From assembly GCA_964404765.1 (NCBI GenBank), contig CAYOLL010000102.1, forward strand, positions 1 to 22,266: DNA of 22,266 bases, read 5' to 3'. Positions 21,385-22,266 of this stretch are shown here, piece after piece. The DNA comes from CAYOLL01 sp964404765 [NCBI: uncultured Gemmatimonadota bacterium]. Lineage in GTDB: Bacteria > 4572-55. The notes beneath the pieces were generated by a model. It was not told the origin of the DNA and made no database searches. It worked only from the letters and a program-made list of their open reading frames with translations. Every line of letters starts with the position of its first letter. Positions within the stretch are counted from its first letter, which is position 1. The position numbers were made by a program, and so were the translations under genes.

Positions 21385-21642
21385 ATGACCCAATCCCTTC
21401 AACTAAACTTGAACGGCGCGATAACGATTCCGGCTATTCTGCGAAAGCGTTATCGCTTACGCCGGGGCGATGCGTTAACCATCGTGGATTTAGGCGGCGG
21501 TTTTTTTATCACGCCCAAACGGTCGGTTTTGCCGGAATTAGTGGGGAAAGTCGAAATGCTGCGGGAAAAAGCCAATCTGCCTTTGGAAGAGCTAATCAGC
21601 GGCGTCGCGCAGGAACGCCTTTCCATATCGAAAGAAAAGTGA
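21385..21642 (+). CDS. AbrB/SpoVT-type antitoxin
   Basis: An 85-residue protein with the swapped-hairpin AbrB start: LQLNLNGAITIPAILRKRYR then LRRGDALTIVDLGGGFFITP, about residues 5-45. A charged helical tail (about 50-85) would bind the toxin. I chose ATG 21385 because GAGGAT lies 8-9 nt upstream; the longer frame upstream only reads through the uvrA remnant. It is 7 nt ahead of a PIN-domain gene, the usual VapBC-like order, and probably represses the operon by binding DNA. Confidence 0.88.
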   Translation: MTQSLQLNLNGAITIPAILRKRYRLRRGDALTIVDLGGGFFITPKRSVLPELVGKVEMLREKANLPLEELISGVAQERLSISKEK

Positions 21643-21649
21643 TCCGGCA

Positions 21650-22087
21650 ATGAACAAGTTGGTGAGCGTCTTTTTTGATGCAGATGTTCTGATTGCCGGC
21701 TCCGCCTCGACAACCGGCGCGTCATTTATTCTGTTGCAATTGTGCGAACTTGGACTACTGCATGGCCTCACATCTGAACAGGTTATCGCGGAATGCCAGC
21801 GCAATCTGACGAAAAAGCTGCCTTTGGCCGTGCCTGTTTTTGATAAAATTGTGCAGAATACCCTGACGGTCGTCCCCAATCCAACTGCTTCTGAAATCGC
21901 TCCGTATCAAACGATGGCCGACGCAAAAGATGTTCCGATTTTGGTCGCCGCCATTCTTCAACAAGCCCGCTATTTGACCACCTTCAACACCCGCCATTAT
22001 TTTCCTGATCCAAAGATCAACACGATTGTCTGTCCACCCGGCGAACTTCTCCTCAAAATCCGTGATATGTTAGCGACTTTGGCTTGA
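21650..22087 (+). CDS. PIN-domain ribonuclease toxin (VapC-like)
   Basis: A 145-residue PIN protein. The metal-binding acids are visible as D10 ([12 protein letters not shown]), E48 (VIAECQRNL), D91/D94 ([13 protein letters not shown]) and a final polar N113 in [12 protein letters not shown] toxins cut RNA, often tRNA or rRNA. It follows the AbrB-type antitoxin with a 7-nt gap. Its TGA stop directly abuts the stop of the uvrA fragment on the other strand (TGA|TCA at 22085-22090). The cassette sits between two uvrA fragments that run the opposite way. Confidence 0.88.
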   Translation: MNKLVSVFFDADVLIAGSASTTGASFILLQLCELGLLHGLTSEQVIAECQRNLTKKLPLAVPVFDKIVQNTLTVVPNPTASEIAPYQTMADAKDVPILVAAILQQARYLTTFNTRHYFPDPKINTIVCPPGELLLKIRDMLATLA

Positions 22088-22266
22088 TCAACCCACATAA
22101 ATCTCCGTCACCATACCAACCGTGGAGCGCGGGTTGTAACCGGTCGTCTTCTGCTCGCTGGAAATGGCCGGGAACAGCCCCTTCGACACGCTCAGGGGAG
22201 GCACTTCGATGTAGTCCACGTCCGGCTTGTCCATCTGCCCCAAAAACTGCCGGGCGTAGGCCGGTA
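22088..22266 (-). pseudogene. uvrA: Partial uvrA (copy B) truncated after TEIY; upstream part outside window
   Basis: The minus-strand frame enters from the right edge as [20 protein letters not shown], then eight inserted residues (VPPLSVSK), then [20 protein letters not shown] and [10 protein letters not shown] followed by a stop at 22090-22088. UvrA, the damage-recognition ATPase of nucleotide excision repair, continues after TEIYDYLRLLFAR for several hundred residues, so this copy is cut at the same point as copy A. The remaining frame is open, but the conserved GLSPAISIEQ element is disrupted. Whether a full N-terminal half continues beyond 22266 cannot be seen. Confidence 0.85.
22181..22204. 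repeat. 24-bp palindromic insertion in uvrA copy B
   Basis: CTTCGACACGCTCAGGGGAG plus GCAC is inserted in frame between the codons for YIE and GL. It is the same repeat class as the insertion in copy A but lies at a different site, about 45 bases further along the gene. Copy A is uninterrupted at this position. Confidence 0.8.

Overview
The window looks like accessory-rich chromosome from an uncultured bacterium of the FCB superphylum (KSB1/Calditrichota/Ignavibacteria-like). This is inferred from a secreted protease ending in a Por/T9SS-type C-terminal sorting domain (SYPNPFN...GIYFYEL), cohesin and dockerin-like modules in the same protein, a PorT-type outer-membrane beta-barrel protein and a membrane-anchored MutS-family ATPase. 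No rRNA, tRNA or CRISPR array was seen.

Layout. 1-1690 is a decayed toxin-antitoxin zone on the minus strand: a HigB/HigA-type pair (HI1419/HI1420 families), an MNT nucleotidyltransferase, a small secreted peptide and a HEPN gene cut off by a foreign reading frame. 1543-2787 holds an Rpn-type (PD-(D/E)XK) nuclease with a truncated paralogue beside it. 3023-5419 carries a long-chain polyprenyl diphosphate synthase, a small HNH protein and a second, divergent Rpn-type nuclease. At 5448-5793 lies a group II intron reverse-transcriptase remnant that reads in frame into a carotenoid-desaturase/isomerase-like FAD oxidoreductase (5794-7287). 7519-12093 is the most housekeeping-like part: ackA, an outer-membrane barrel, pyrE and a four-TM MutS-like ATPase, separated by palindromic repeats. 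After a bidirectional terminator, an orphan PotD-type lipoprotein runs on the minus strand (12368-13516) with a good sigma-70 promoter. 14234-14898 is a TumE (DUF6516) toxin with its partner; its last codons were duplicated by a 138-bp MITE. 15111-17804 is the large secreted protease. 18159-21035 is an orphan VirD4/TraG-like membrane ATPase. 21150-22266 is an AbrB-PIN toxin-antitoxin pair held between two partial uvrA fragments.

Common themes. The window has at least four toxin-antitoxin-type loci and two Rpn nucleases in 22 kb. It also shows several generations of small palindromic elements: GTAG-headed REP-like hairpins whose stems differ but remain self-complementary, a TA-flanked inverted-repeat element, a MITE with a 15-bp target duplication, and PFDKLRAG/LSLSKG-type palindromes inserted independently at two different points of two uvrA fragments. 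The best candidates for undescribed biology are the uvrA-flanked toxin-antitoxin cassette, the covarying REP family, the 138-bp MITE, the RT-oxidoreductase junction, the orphan VirD4-like ATPase and the membrane MutS protein. Family names rest on motif recognition by eye; no database search was possible.
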